From assembly GCA_903915155.1 (NCBI GenBank), contig CAIWRU010000099.1:1-52363 (forward strand): a stretch of DNA of 52,363 bases, read 5' to 3'. Made by a program: the position numbers and the translations under genes. The stretch comes from an uncultured Mucilaginibacter sp. Lineage in GTDB: Bacteria; Bacteroidota; Bacteroidia; Sphingobacteriales; Sphingobacteriaceae. Every line of letters begins with the position of its first letter. Position 1 is the stretch's first letter. This document shows positions 25,403 through 35,300 of the stretch, piece after piece. The notes under the pieces were generated by a model. That model saw nothing but the letters and a program-made list of their open reading frames with translations. It was not told the origin of the DNA and did not search any database.

Positions 25403-28276
25403 TTAAGAATTAAATCTCGCCTTCAGGAATTTACCTGTATAGGAATCCTTAGCTTTTATCAGATCTTCGGGCAAGCCTTCAAAAACTACCTGTCCGCCTT
25501 TGTCGCCGCCTTCGGGGCCGATGTCGATCACCCAGTCAGCGCATTTAATTACATCCATGTTATGCTCAATAACAATAATGGTGTTGCCATGATCCAGCAG
25601 CGCGTCGAATGATTTCAGCAGCTTTTTAATATCATCAAAATGCAGGCCGGTTGTAGGCTCATCAAATATGAAAAGGGTTTTACTGGTGTTGTTCCCTTTC
25701 TCCAGGAATGATGCCAACTTAATACGCTGTGCCTCGCCGCCCGACAAGGTGTTTGACGATTGCCCTAAATGCACATAGCCCAGCCCAACATCAACCAAAG
25801 GCTTTATTTTGGCGATGATCTTGGGTTCTTTCCTGAAGAATTCAAGGGCTTCGTCGATGGTCATGTCGAGCACATCGGCTACGTTTTTTTCCTGGTAGGT
25901 AACATCCAGTATATGCTGTTTAAAGCGCTTTCCGCCGCAGGTTTCGCACGTGAGGAAAATATCGGCCATAAACTGCATTTCAATCTTCACTTCGCCTTCG
26001 CCCTGGCAAACATCGCAGCGGCCACCCTCCACGTTAAATGAAAACGCCGATGGCTTTAACCCGGCTGCTTTCGAGCGCGGTTGTGCTGCGTACAGGTTAC
26101 GTATCTCGTCCCAGGCCTTAACATAAGTAACCGGGTTTGAGCGCGACGAACGGCCTATGGGGTTTTGATCCACCATTTCAACCTGTTCAATCTTTTGATA
26201 ATCGCCTTCAATGGCATCATACGAGCCTGTTTGTTCGCCTGTATAATTACCCAGCGTTTTTTGCAACGCGGGCGCCAGTATGCGTTTAACCAAACTTGTT
26301 TTGCCCGAACCTGATACCCCCGTAACCACGGTAAGCACTCCCAACGGGAATTTGGCATTTACATGCTTCAGGTTATTCTCGCGGCCGCCTTTTATCTCAA
26401 TATAATCGTTCCATTTGCGGCGCTGGGCGGGGATGGCTATTTCTTCCTTGCCGCTTAAATAACGGCCGGTAAGGCTGTTATCATCCTTTATAATTTCATC
26501 ATAGGTGCCCGAGAATATCAGTTCGCCCCCGTGGGTACCAGCTGCAGGGCCAATATCGATGATATGATCAGCGGCTTTCATTATTTCTTCTTCGTGCTCA
26601 ACCACCAAAACGGTGTTGCCCACATCGCGCAGGGATTTTAATACGTGTATCAACCGTTGTGTATCGCGCGGGTGCAGGCCAATGCTGGGTTCATCTAATA
26701 CATAAATTGAACCCACTAAACTGCTACCCAACGAGGTGGCCAGGTTAATACGCTGCGATTCACCGCCTGATAATGTGTTTGATAAACGGTTAAGTGTTAA
26801 ATAGCTTAAGCCTACATCATTCAAAAAGCTCAGGCGGTTGGTTATTTCCATCAGCAGGCGCTTGCCTACTTTGGCATCCGTTTCGTTCAGTTCCAGGTTT
26901 TGGAAAAAGTCGAGGGCCTTGTCCAAAGCCATCAAAACTACATCGGTTATGGATTTTCCGTCGATCTTCACATAGGAAGCATCCTGCCTTAACCGACTGC
27001 CCTTACATTCGGGGCAGGTGGTTTTGCCACGGTATCGCGAGAGCAAAACACGGTATTGTATTTTATAGGTTTGTTCTTCCAGTTCCTTGAAAAATGCATC
27101 CAGTCCGCGGAAAAATTTATTGCCTGTCCACAATAATTGCTGTTGTTTTTCGGTAAGCTGGTTGTATTGGCGATGAATAGGGAAATCAAACTTCAAAGCA
27201 TGCTGAATAAGTTGATCGTTCCATTCGCGCATCTTCTCGCCGCGCCAGGGTGCTATAGCGCCCTCGTATATGCTTTTGCTTTTATCGGGGATAACCAGGT
27301 CCTCATCAATGCCGATCACTTTGCCATAGCCTTCACAGCGCTTACAAGCGCCGTAGGGATTATTAAAGCTGAAGAAATTGGCTGTTGGCTCTTCGAATTT
27401 TATGCCGTCCAGTTCAAACCTGTCGCAAAAGAAACGTTCGCATTCTTTTTCTGCATCAGGTTCCTGGTAACGCACATAACAATCGCCCTTGCCTTCAAAA
27501 AATGCGGTTTGGATACTATCGCCTAAACGACTGAAAGTTTCATCTTCTTCGTTTTTGGTGATACGATCTATAACTATCCTTACAGCCTGTTGGGTTGATG
27601 TTTCTCCTTCATTTTTTGCCTTCTCTCCCTTCACCTCTTCAACCAGCCAAGCGCCGTCGTCAACAATGCTCATATCCTCTAATAAGGATTCGATGCGTGA
27701 TAGCTTTTGCTGATATTCAACCCTTACAAAACCCTTTTGCATTAATACAGCCAGTTCCTCTTTTAAACTGCGGTTGTTGTGCGGGTAAAGGGGGCAAAGG
27801 ATGGTAACCTGCGTGTCGTTCGGCAGCGACATCACAAAATTCACCACATCGGTAACCGAATCTTTTTTTACTATTTCGCCTGATACGGGAGAGATGGTTT
27901 TGCCAATACGCGAGAACAGTAACTTCAGGTAATCGTATATCTCGGTAGATGTGCCCACGGTTGAACGTGGGTTCGAGGTAATTACTTTTTGCTCGATGGC
28001 GATGGCGGGAGCTATACCTTTTATATAGTCTACATCGGGTTTGTTCATACGCCCCAAAAACTGGCGCGCGTAGGATGAAAGGCTTTCTACATAACGGCGC
28101 TGGCCCTCGGCATAAAGCGTATCAAACGCCAGCGACGATTTGCCCGAGCCCGACATACCAGTTATTACCACCAGTTTGTTTTTAGGTATGGCTACATCAA
28201 TGTTTTTAAGATTGTGTACCCGGCTGCCCTTTATAATAATATGCTTTTGCGGATCTTTTTCTGCTTCTTTGATCAT
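25403..28276 (-). CDS. uvrA: Excinuclease ABC subunit A (UvrA)
   Basis: Damage-recognition ATPase of nucleotide excision repair, working with UvrB as a dimer. The 957-residue protein has two ABC ATPase halves. The first P-loop is GMSGSGKSS (40-48) with signature [15 protein letters not shown]; the second is GVSGSGKTS with [15 protein letters not shown]. Zinc-binding cysteine pairs are seen at [27 protein letters not shown] and CETCGGKRF. The UvrB-binding region holds [20 protein letters not shown]. All expected elements are intact and the length is normal. It is divergent from the sigma-factor gene across about 500 non-coding bases. Confidence 0.97.
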   Translation of the reverse strand: MIKEAEKDPQKHIIIKGSRVHNLKNIDVAIPKNKLVVITGMSGSGKSSLAFDTLYAEGQRRYVESLSSYARQFLGRMNKPDVDYIKGIAPAIAIEQKVITSNPRSTVGTSTEIYDYLKLLFSRIGKTISPVSGEIVKKDSVTDVVNFVMSLPNDTQVTILCPLYPHNNRSLKEELAVLMQKGFVRVEYQQKLSRIESLLEDMSIVDDGAWLVEEVKGEKAKNEGETSTQQAVRIVIDRITKNEEDETFSRLGDSIQTAFFEGKGDCYVRYQEPDAEKECERFFCDRFELDGIKFEEPTANFFSFNNPYGACKRCEGYGKVIGIDEDLVIPDKSKSIYEGAIAPWRGEKMREWNDQLIQHALKFDFPIHRQYNQLTEKQQQLLWTGNKFFRGLDAFFKELEEQTYKIQYRVLLSRYRGKTTCPECKGSRLRQDASYVKIDGKSITDVVLMALDKALDFFQNLELNETDAKVGKRLLMEITNRLSFLNDVGLSYLTLNRLSNTLSGGESQRINLATSLGSSLVGSIYVLDEPSIGLHPRDTQRLIHVLKSLRDVGNTVLVVEHEEEIMKAADHIIDIGPAAGTHGGELIFSGTYDEIIKDDNSLTGRYLSGKEEIAIPAQRRKWNDYIEIKGGRENNLKHVNAKFPLGVLTVVTGVSGSGKTSLVKRILAPALQKTLGNYTGEQTGSYDAIEGDYQKIEQVEMVDQNPIGRSSRSNPVTYVKAWDEIRNLYAAQPRSKAAGLKPSAFSFNVEGGRCDVCQGEGEVKIEMQFMADIFLTCETCGGKRFKQHILDVTYQEKNVADVLDMTIDEALEFFRKEPKIIAKIKPLVDVGLGYVHLGQSSNTLSGGEAQRIKLASFLEKGNNTSKTLFIFDEPTTGLHFDDIKKLLKSFDALLDHGNTIIVIEHNMDVIKCADWVIDIGPEGGDKGGQVVFEGLPEDLIKAKDSYTGKFLKARFNS

Positions 28277-28778
28277 TCAAATTCCCATTCGTAGGTAATG
28301 GTTGAAAATTCGATGCAAAATGTGTTCCGACATTGAACTTTCTTCCAAAATGCAAAAATCCTAAAATTATTAGCCGTTTCCAAATGTGTACAACTAATAA
28401 ATTGTAATATGATTTTGGGTTGATGATTGTTACACAATTGGTTGAGTGATGCTGCTGTAATAGCGTGCGATTGGTCGTGCTGCGCTTGTCGAAGCATACG
28501 GGCAAAGGCCTGCGCTTGTCCTTCGACAGGTTCAGGATGCCCCCGATTTTTGCTGCACTAAAGGGCAATATTTAGCTAACCAATTAAACCTAAACGGCTT
28601 AAAACAGTCAAATGTTAAATAATGTTAAAACGTGTATTTTAGAGATTAATTTGTTTTTTTGACGAATTTTTGTTTAATTTGATGTAACAAATCCATAACA
28701 ACGAAGGAGAAACGCTATAGATTAAACTCTACTTTTAATAATTTATTACACTTAATTAGTTTAAAGTAACAGTTTTCT
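28277..28778. other. Non-coding gap between uvrA and sigma factor, with repeat
   Basis: No supported gene in 502 bases. It holds an interspersed inverted repeat at 28476-28540 and an AT-rich leader before the sigma gene with an AAGGAGAAA stretch near 28703. A 74-codon minus-strand frame (28273-28497) ends in an ATGA overlap with uvrA but starts inside the repeat, so it is not called. Confidence 0.6.
28476..28540. repeat. Interspersed TGCGCTTGTC...TTCGACAGG repeat
   Basis: TGCGCTTGTCGAAGCAT is followed by a second TGCGCTTGTC and then CTTCGACAGGTTCAGGATG, giving both a direct repeat and an inverted GTCGAAG/CTTCGAC pair. The form is that of a bacterial intergenic palindromic repeat. Confidence 0.7.
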
Positions 28779-29363
28779 ATGGATTTTCAATTGAAGAGTG
28801 ACCAGGATCTAATCCATCAATACATCACGGGCGACGAGGCAGGACTGGTGGAATTAATACGCCGCTATCAATCCAAAATTTACACTTCCATTTATTTATT
28901 GGTTAAAGATGAATACCTGGCCGAGGATATTTTCCAGGATACGTTTATAAAAGTTATTAATACTTTAAAAGCCGGGAAATATAACGAAGAAGGTAAGTTT
29001 TTACCATGGGTAACCCGCATAGCACATAATTTGGTGATAGACCATTTCCGCCGCGAAAAACGCGCGCCGATGGTAAGCAACGGTGATGATTTTGATATTT
29101 TTGAAGTATTAGGCAATTATGATGAAAGCACCGAAGACCGCATGGTTCGCGAGCAAACCCATAAAGACCTTAAAGCACTGATACAGCTTTTGCCATCGGA
29201 GCAAAAAGAGGTGCTGATCATGCGCCATTTTGGTGATCTGAGCTTTAAAGAGATAGCCGATATTACCGATGTAAGCATAAATACGGCACTTGGCCGCATG
29301 CGCTACGCGCTGAATAACCTGCGTAAAATGATGCAAAGTAAGGAGCTTAGCCTGAAAAATTGA
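28779..29363 (+). CDS. RNA polymerase sigma factor, ECF (sigma-70 family)
   Basis: Alternative sigma factor of 194 residues. Region 2 (about 10-95) includes YLAEDIFQDTFIKVI and the -10-recognition stretch WVTRIAHNLVIDHFRREKRA. Region 4 (about 130-185) includes LPSEQKEVLIMRHFGDLSFK and a helix-turn-helix EIADITDVSINTALGRMRYA. No anti-sigma factor of FecR or zinc type follows; the only downstream gene on this strand is a 65-residue protein. That absence suggests constitutive action or an unusual partner. The long AT-rich leader points to control in the upstream region. Target genes are unknown. Confidence 0.93.
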   Translation: MDFQLKSDQDLIHQYITGDEAGLVELIRRYQSKIYTSIYLLVKDEYLAEDIFQDTFIKVINTLKAGKYNEEGKFLPWVTRIAHNLVIDHFRREKRAPMVSNGDDFDIFEVLGNYDESTEDRMVREQTHKDLKALIQLLPSEQKEVLIMRHFGDLSFKEIADITDVSINTALGRMRYALNNLRKMMQSKELSLKN

Positions 29364-29457
29364 ATTATGAAATTTTAATGAAATTTTTTTTGTAGTCCCA
29401 TAAAATATTATAAGGGAGCTTGCGTTTATGTCTTATATTTAAACACTAAACAAGCTT

Positions 29458-29655
29458 ATGGGAGAAACCTTTACAAAACAATCAACTACGGTCATTAACC
29501 ACACGCAGATGAAAGAGGCAGAAGTGCATGATAATCTGGATGCGGACGAATTGATCTTTTATCATTCTATCCGTGCTGAATTGGATCTTTTAAAGAAAGA
29601 ACCAAAATTGCAGACGATCCATCATATATTGGATCATTCAAAAAGCCTGCGATAA
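29458..29655 (+). CDS. Small acidic protein downstream of the sigma factor
   Basis: A 65-residue protein with no signal peptide, mostly charged helix: MKEAEVHDNLDADELIFYHS in the middle and LLKKEPKLQTIHHILDHSKS at the end. It is not a family I can name. It follows the ECF sigma gene by 94 bases on the same strand and precedes a strong terminator, so the two probably share a transcript. A sigma-modulating role is possible but is inferred only from position. Confidence 0.65.
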   Translation: MGETFTKQSTTVINHTQMKEAEVHDNLDADELIFYHSIRAELDLLKKEPKLQTIHHILDHSKSLR

Positions 29656-29686
29656 TTCAAAACTCATAAACACGGAAAAGACTTAC

Positions 29687-29720
29687 GCCCGACGAATTAT
29701 TTTCGCCGGGCTTTTTTTTT
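29687..29720 (+). terminator. Intrinsic terminator
   Basis: Stem GCCCGACG with CGCCGGGC (one mismatch) followed by nine T. It ends the sigma-factor transcription unit. Confidence 0.88.
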
Positions 29721-29814
29721 ATTTGTTTTCGACGGAAGACCAATCCCCATGCTAAAAAAGAAAGCTACCAGCCGATGTTCGAGGCTTGCGACTACTTCGT
29801 TCACACATAGCCGG

Positions 29815-32202
29815 TTATTCCGTTTTCAAACTTTTTATCGGGTTAGCGATCGCGGCTTTTATAGCCTGGAAACTTATGGTTAACAATGTGATGAGCATAG
29901 CGCCAATAGCTGTAACAACAAATATCCACCATGCGACATCGGTGTGAAACTGATAATTATGCAGCCAGTTTTGCATAAGGTAATAAGCCACAGGCGAGGC
30001 TATTATTATAGACAAAGACACTAGTATGGCGAAATCCTTTGATAACAATTGCCACAGGGCGAATACCGAAGCGCCAAGCACCTTGCGTATACCTATTTCT
30101 TTAACGCGCTGTTCGGCCATAAATGATGCCATGCCAAACAGGCCGAGACAGCTGATAAATATAGCCAGCCCGGCGAAGACAGTAGCCAGCTTGCCCAGTC
30201 GTTCTTCATTATCGAATTCTTTAGCATATTCCTGGTCAACGAAGTGGTATTCAAACGGCTGTTGCGGATTCTCGGTTTTGAACACCGAAGCGATGTTGCT
30301 AATAGCTTTACCGGCACTCATTTTCGGGCTGATCTTTAGCAGTAAACAGCCTCCCGGCCATTTCGCTAAAAAATAAACTATAGGTTGCACCTGTTCATAA
30401 GGCGAACGGTTAATGATGTCGTTAGTTACGCCTATGATCCTAAATTTTTCCCCATAAAAGGTTATGTAGTTTTCTGTCGGTTTTTTCATGGTCATAAAAT
30501 CAGCTGCTGCCTGGTTGATGATCACCGCTGCTGAATCGGAGAGGAACGACCGTGAGAAATCACGGCCTGCGCTAAATTCCCAACCAATGGTTTTGCCATA
30601 ATCGTATGAAATATCCTCCTGGCCGAAACCGGCGTCCAGGTTAGGGTCTTGTCCGGGCCATCCGACGCCGCTGGTAGTGCCGGCAACTGTGTTAGGCGGA
30701 GCATCTGCTTCGGCCATTTCAGTTATCGTGCCGTTACTTTCAAGGGCCTGTTTTATCGCATCAAAATGTTGATGTATTTCCAAGGTTAGTATGGGTATGG
30801 TAAGTAATCCATCCTGGCTGTAGCCTACGGGGCGGTCTTTGGCAAAAAGTATCTGCCGGATAACTACAATGGTGCCGATGATCAGCACAATAGAAACCGT
30901 AAACTGAAGTACCACCAGTACTTTACGCGGGGCCGAAGCCAGCCGCCCGACCCGGAACGCCCCTTTCAATACTTTCACAGGTTTAAATGACGACAGGTAG
31001 AGTGCCGGATAACTACCGGTGATAATAGCGGTGATGAAACTTAGGCCAATTATGGCGAGCCAAAACGCAGGGCTGTTCCACGGAATAACTATATGTTTAC
31101 CGGCGAGCTGATTAAAAGCCGAAAGACTTAATTCTACCAACAGTAATGAGGCCAAAAATGCCAGCAATACACAAAGTAGCGATTCACCGTAAAACTGGTA
31201 TATCAATTGGCTGCGGGATGAACCAATTGCCTTGCGAATACCTACTTCGCGCGCGCGTTTCTCTGACCTGGCTGTACTTAAATTCATAAAGTTAATACAG
31301 GCCAGCAGCAGTACAAACACACCTACAATACCAAAAAGCCACACATATTGTATTTTGCCGCCGATATTTTTTCCGTTCTTAAAGTCGCTGTACAAATGCC
31401 ATTTACTCATTGGCTGCAGGAACAGCGCCGGCTTCGCTTTGGCTGAAACCGGTTTTAAATGCCTGAGCATTTCGTCCCTGATCTTTAAAGAAACTTGGTC
31501 AAGGTCGGCATTATCGGCCAATTGAACATACAAGTTAACAATTCCTGGCCCCCACGGCTCTCTCATTCCGCTCAAGCCTGCCTCATAGTGGCCCCATGAA
31601 CCAATAAAAGCCATGCCGGCAAGCGTGGTATTTTCGGGCAGATCTGCATAAACGCCTGCTACTTTCAGGTTATCTAAACCGTTCCACGTCAATTTTAACT
31701 TTACTACTTTTCCCATCGGGTCCTCATTGCCGAAAAATGCCTTAGCTGTGGACGCGGATATTAATATAGCTGATGGATCTTTTATAGCATCTCCCCTGCC
31801 CTCAAGCATATTTAATGTAAACAGGTCCGGTCCGCCGGCTTCCATAAAGGAGCCTTGCTCATTCAGTTTTTTGTCACCCCAAGTCAGTATATAATCTCTC
31901 GGGAGTGTCGACATCGCCACAGACTTAAAATCGCTGCCATAGTTTTTGCGCAGCTCGGCTGCCAAAGGGTACGGTTCATGGAATGAGGTTTTCACTTCGC
32001 CATTATTGGTCACATTTTGCATTACCTGGGCTATATGGTGATAATTGCTGTGATACTTATCAAATGATACTTCATCCAAAACCCACAAACTGATTAGCAT
32101 TACCACGGCCATACCCACTGCAAGGCCACCTATATTAATAAGCGACAATACCTTATTCTTAATAAGGTTGCGCCACGCAATCGTTAAATAATTCCTGAGC
32201 AT
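29815..32202 (-). CDS. ABC transporter permease, MacB/FtsX family
   Basis: Inner-membrane protein of 795 residues built as two MacB-periplasmic plus FtsX units. The first transmembrane helix (about 20-43) follows MLRNYLTIAWRNLIKNKVLS. A periplasmic domain comes next, then three helices from about 285 with FLLLACINF-like hydrophobic cores and the coupling segment EKRAREVGIRKAIGSSRSQL. A second copy of the layout ends with EQRVKEIGIRKVLGASVFAL and the last helices. The double unit is the common Bacteroidetes form. These permeases act in lipoprotein or peptide export or in envelope stress. No ATPase or membrane-fusion gene is adjacent, so this may be an orphan permease. Confidence 0.9.
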   Translation of the reverse strand: MLRNYLTIAWRNLIKNKVLSLINIGGLAVGMAVVMLISLWVLDEVSFDKYHSNYHHIAQVMQNVTNNGEVKTSFHEPYPLAAELRKNYGSDFKSVAMSTLPRDYILTWGDKKLNEQGSFMEAGGPDLFTLNMLEGRGDAIKDPSAILISASTAKAFFGNEDPMGKVVKLKLTWNGLDNLKVAGVYADLPENTTLAGMAFIGSWGHYEAGLSGMREPWGPGIVNLYVQLADNADLDQVSLKIRDEMLRHLKPVSAKAKPALFLQPMSKWHLYSDFKNGKNIGGKIQYVWLFGIVGVFVLLLACINFMNLSTARSEKRAREVGIRKAIGSSRSQLIYQFYGESLLCVLLAFLASLLLVELSLSAFNQLAGKHIVIPWNSPAFWLAIIGLSFITAIITGSYPALYLSSFKPVKVLKGAFRVGRLASAPRKVLVVLQFTVSIVLIIGTIVVIRQILFAKDRPVGYSQDGLLTIPILTLEIHQHFDAIKQALESNGTITEMAEADAPPNTVAGTTSGVGWPGQDPNLDAGFGQEDISYDYGKTIGWEFSAGRDFSRSFLSDSAAVIINQAAADFMTMKKPTENYITFYGEKFRIIGVTNDIINRSPYEQVQPIVYFLAKWPGGCLLLKISPKMSAGKAISNIASVFKTENPQQPFEYHFVDQEYAKEFDNEERLGKLATVFAGLAIFISCLGLFGMASFMAEQRVKEIGIRKVLGASVFALWQLLSKDFAILVSLSIIIASPVAYYLMQNWLHNYQFHTDVAWWIFVVTAIGAMLITLLTISFQAIKAAIANPIKSLKTE

Positions 32203-32355
32203 GTGATCTTGATTAATATAATAATTTGTTAAACGACCCTCTGCAAACTTTCCTGAAGGAAATATAGAGATATAAATTTACGGTTAATAAAAAGCCGCGC
32301 AATTTTTTAGTTTTACATCGGTTGATATTTTGAACCATCAACCATGAAAAAATAA

Positions 32356-33105
32356 ATGCTAAAGCAAGAACGCTACCGCCATTTTGTAGACTATTTTTCA
32401 AAGAACCAGCCCGATGCGGTTACCGAACTGCATTACGGCAGCCCGTTCCAGTTGTTGATAGCGGTAATACTATCGGCACAATGTACCGATAAACGCATAA
32501 ATCAGGTTACGCCTGCCCTTTTTGAACGTTTCCCTACGCCGGAATCATTAGCGGCAGCTACGTCGGATGAGGTTTTTACTTATATACGCAGTGTTAGTTA
32601 CCCCAACAATAAAGCCAAGCACCTGGTAGGTATGGCTAAAATACTGGTGGATGTTTTTAAGGGAGAGGTACCATCGGACATTGACCAGCTACAGAAAATG
32701 CCGGGTGTGGGTCGTAAAACGGCGAACGTGATCGCCTCGGTGGTTTATGATGCCCCTGCTATTGCTGTTGATACGCATGTTTTCCGTGTGGCTAACCGCA
32801 TTGGCCTTACCACCAACGCCCGCACGCCGCTTGCGGTTGAAAAGCAGCTGGTGGAATATTTGCCTAAAGAAACGCTGGCCATTGCCCACCACTGGCTTAT
32901 ATTGCATGGCCGCTATATCTGCGTGGCGCGTAGCCCTAAATGCGAGATTTGTCCGCTGACATGGTTTTGTAAATACTATGCACGTACGCATACTGAAACT
33001 TACCTGTTAAAGGCCGAAGCCGCGAAGGAGAAGAAAGCCAAAGAAGGGAAAAAGAAAAAGGCGCTGGATAAGATTAGTAAGGAGTTGAAGAAAAGGAGTA
33101 AATAA
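32356..33105 (+). CDS. nth: Endonuclease III
   Basis: Base-excision repair glycosylase/AP lyase for oxidised pyrimidines. It has 249 residues. The helix-hairpin-helix is MPGVGRKTANV with catalytic Lys121, the catalytic Asp139 is in AVDTHVFRVANR, and the iron-sulphur cluster ligands are Cys189, Cys196, Cys199 and Cys205 (C-X6-C-X2-C-X5-C). A C-terminal extension of about 40 residues, very rich in lysine, is longer than in E. coli Nth and may aid DNA binding. The ATG is directly preceded by a three-codon frame ATG-AAA-AAA-TAA at 32344-32355. Confidence 0.96.
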   Translation: MLKQERYRHFVDYFSKNQPDAVTELHYGSPFQLLIAVILSAQCTDKRINQVTPALFERFPTPESLAAATSDEVFTYIRSVSYPNNKAKHLVGMAKILVDVFKGEVPSDIDQLQKMPGVGRKTANVIASVVYDAPAIAVDTHVFRVANRIGLTTNARTPLAVEKQLVEYLPKETLAIAHHWLILHGRYICVARSPKCEICPLTWFCKYYARTHTETYLLKAEAAKEKKAKEGKKKKALDKISKELKKRSK

Positions 33106-33697
33106 TAAGCACAGCCAAAAATCCCCCTCTTGACAGAGGAATAGTACATAAAAAGACATTTATGGTGCATTACTTAAATTTTAGGGTTAACATAACTTAA
33201 CACAATTTCAAACTATTTTTTTATTAATATATTGATTGTCAGTTGTTTAAAAAAACAAACGAGCTAAATTGTGTAAACCATGTAATTACGCCCATTTTGG
33301 TTTGTCTCCAACAAATTTTTTTTGATTCCTTACGGTCCGAAGGACTCCTATGGAGGGAAGTTGGTCAACACTTCAATATGTCATATGATGGGCTATTACT
33401 TTTAAGAGGGTGCGCGAAAGACAGTGCAGCTGCAGGGGTGTGTTATGCGATGTTCATTAAAACCATTTTAATCAACTGATTATCAGCTACTGACAAAACA
33501 GTGTCACCACTTTCACCATTCAGCCTTCGTAACTTGCATTATTCCCGGGCACGTTCCGCGATGGATGCAGGTCGGGTAGTTATTTGACATATTATTTAAA
33601 AAATTAGTGCTTCCAAATCATTTATAGCGCAAGTCTTGTAGAGTGGAATTAGCGGGGTTGACTTGTGATTATTAAAGCGATATTTATATCTTTATAC
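33106..33697. other. Non-coding accessory gap built largely of repeat remnants
   Basis: No gene is supported in 592 bases. Contents include a TGTCTCCAACAAA half-hairpin (near 33303), a copy of the GTCCGAAGGACTCCTATGGA repeat (33335-33354, reverse of 22113-22132 with one mismatch), and a segment 33403-33442 resembling the reverse of 21084-21124. The stretch 33480-33600 I cannot identify. Confidence 0.6.
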
Positions 33698-33925
33698 ATG
33701 GGCACAATAACATTCAAAATTCCCGATAGCCTGGCTGAAAACCAAAGTGACCTTGTTCGTTTTGTTGCTTCAAAGCTATACGAAGCCGGAAAATTATCAT
33801 TGGGCGAGGCCGCAGATATGGTTGGATTACCGAAACGAACTTTTGCTGAATTGCTTGGCAATTATGGGGTATCGCTTACGAATTATCCTGCATCTGAGAT
33901 GTTGGATGATGCAGACAGAATATAA
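33698..33925 (+). CDS. UPF0175-family small protein (antitoxin-like)
   Basis: A 75-residue protein starting MGTITFKIPDSLAENQSDLV, with a helix-turn-helix-like centre (LSLGEAADMVGLPKRTFAEL) and a short tail. UPF0175 members usually accompany a PIN-domain or similar toxin gene; none follows here, because the next gene is convergent. The frame could begin upstream at 33665, but the ATG at 33698 gives the family start. Composition is more AT-rich than the core genes. As it stands it is an orphan antitoxin candidate or a lone DNA-binding protein. Confidence 0.75.
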   Translation: MGTITFKIPDSLAENQSDLVRFVASKLYEAGKLSLGEAADMVGLPKRTFAELLGNYGVSLTNYPASEMLDDADRI

Positions 33926-33926
33926 A

Positions 33927-35033
33927 CTAATCGATATATCCTTTCTTTCTTAGTTCTTCGTAATTTTCTTTAAGATTTTTGTTGTGCTGATGTATTGGCT
34001 TTTGAATTAACTCTTTGATTTTATTCAAAGTAATTTCATGCGTTATTCCATATTGATCGATCTTTTCTCCCAAATCTTTTAGATCTTTGGTCATTTCTTC
34101 AAATACAGACATCATCTTTAAATTATCAGGCGTTTCCGAAAAATATTTTTTTTGATCTTTAACATGAGCGCCAATGCTTCCGGGTTTTCCTAATATCCAA
34201 TCTTCTGAATTTTTTTCTGAATTATAATTTGACGTTAATACGAAGTAAGAATCTCTTTCACTACGGAAAATGTATTCCTTTATGATTTCCTCTGTATTAG
34301 GGTAGATAATTAAATAATGTCGGCTATCTAATGGCAATCGAATAATATTAGTTGGGTCAAATGGATGAAATCTGTTCTTAGTAGTACTATGCATTTCAAC
34401 CGGATTATCCGAGGTAATTAGGTCGATTTCACCAACTACTTTCATCACGCTAATGCCAGCATTCATTTTAAATTCAACAAAATCATGTAGGTCGCCAATA
34501 TGTTTATTTAAAAAATGAACTTTGTTCACTACATGGAAATCATTTTTAACTTCTTCTAGTAGGTCGATATGAAATTCCAATTGATACGTTTTTGTTCGAA
34601 CTTTTACTATCCCATCTATGCTAATATTTTCTTTCGAGGCGTCATCTAATATCTTATCAATCCTAGCTTCGTTTAACTTAAGAAATTTGGGTGTTCTGAA
34701 AAATAAACTCATTGTGGTTAAAATAATCTTGCGTCTTTGATCTTCCGTTATATTTTCAACCTTTTCATCAATGAGTAATTTATAAATTTCCGGGTACACG
34801 CAATCTATTTCATTAGCATAATATTTTTCTATGGCATACTTATCTTTAATGTCATTAATTGGTATTGTATAAATATTTTTATCTACACATATATCTCTTA
34901 TACTTATCAATTTTGATTTCGGTTCCAAGTCATTTTTTAATTTTGCTTCGACAAAAAATTTATTATTTTCAGATAAGGCGAAATTTTTAAGGTAGGATTT
35001 TGGTATAAAATGTTGATGACGTGGATTACTCAT
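33927..35033 (-). CDS. DUF4238 domain-containing protein
   Basis: A 368-residue protein of unknown function. The opening MSNPRHQHFIPKSYLKNFAL carries the H-x-H-x-x-P-x-x-Y-L-x-x-F signature of DUF4238. A central block with SDNPVEMHSTTKNRFHPFDP and LPLDSRHYLIIYP is also typical. The rest is helical and lysine-rich, without signal peptide or transmembrane segment. The gene is markedly AT-rich with many AAA/ATT codons, unlike its neighbours, suggesting transfer. Its stop codon is one base from that of the convergent UPF0175 gene. Members of this family are scattered in accessory DNA; the activity is not established. Confidence 0.85.
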   Translation of the reverse strand: MSNPRHQHFIPKSYLKNFALSENNKFFVEAKLKNDLEPKSKLISIRDICVDKNIYTIPINDIKDKYAIEKYYANEIDCVYPEIYKLLIDEKVENITEDQRRKIILTTMSLFFRTPKFLKLNEARIDKILDDASKENISIDGIVKVRTKTYQLEFHIDLLEEVKNDFHVVNKVHFLNKHIGDLHDFVEFKMNAGISVMKVVGEIDLITSDNPVEMHSTTKNRFHPFDPTNIIRLPLDSRHYLIIYPNTEEIIKEYIFRSERDSYFVLTSNYNSEKNSEDWILGKPGSIGAHVKDQKKYFSETPDNLKMMSVFEEMTKDLKDLGEKIDQYGITHEITLNKIKELIQKPIHQHNKNLKENYEELRKKGYID

Positions 35034-35108
35034 ATATCAATATACACTTTAATTATTATGTGGCAAATATCATTTCAGCTTATGGTAGTTGTTTTCAGCG
35101 CACTAATA

Positions 35109-35226
35109 TCAAGCCATCTCCGTTTCCTCATCTAACTCCCTCATAAACTTCTTCCTGTAATTCAGCGGGCTCAGGTGCATTTTGGTTTTGAAGGTTTTGT
35201 AAAAATGCGATACATCGCCAAAGCTG
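35109..35226. pseudogene. Decaying copy of the araC 3' end
   Basis: This 118-base segment repeats 35301-35418 at an offset of exactly 192 bases. In the same minus-strand frame it still encodes FGDVSHFYKTFKTKM... through MRELDEETEMA and a stop. Four differences are seen, all G:C in the intact gene and A:T here: three silent, one Gly to Ser at the far edge. No helix-turn-helix or start remains, so it is a fragment. Confidence 0.85.
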
Positions 35227-35234
35227 CTTCTGCC

Positions 35235-35258
35235 CTTGTTGGAGTTGTCTCCAACAAG
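35235..35258. repeat. Perfect 10-base-stem hairpin
   Basis: CTTGTTGGAG-TTGT-CTCCAACAAG. It lies between the araC tail copy and the intact araC end. A partial relative occurs near 33303. A further small palindrome GAAGTTTAAAACTTC is at 35272-35286. Confidence 0.75.
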
Positions 35259-35300
35259 TACACCCTACGCCGAAGTTTAAAACTTCATTATTCGATATTA

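Noticed and set aside
28273-28497. A 74-codon minus-strand frame ending in an ATGA overlap with uvrA
   Set aside because: It starts inside an interspersed repeat (MLRQAQHDQ is repeat-encoded), has no family resemblance and no start signal. The overlap is probably chance, though conservation of the last 40 codons could be checked.
33243-33479. A 78-codon plus-strand frame between nth and UPF0175
   Set aside because: It runs through three repeat fragments, has odd composition and resembles no protein.
33698-35033. A toxin-antitoxin operon
   Set aside because: The two genes are convergent, not co-transcribed, and no known toxin fold is visible in DUF4238.
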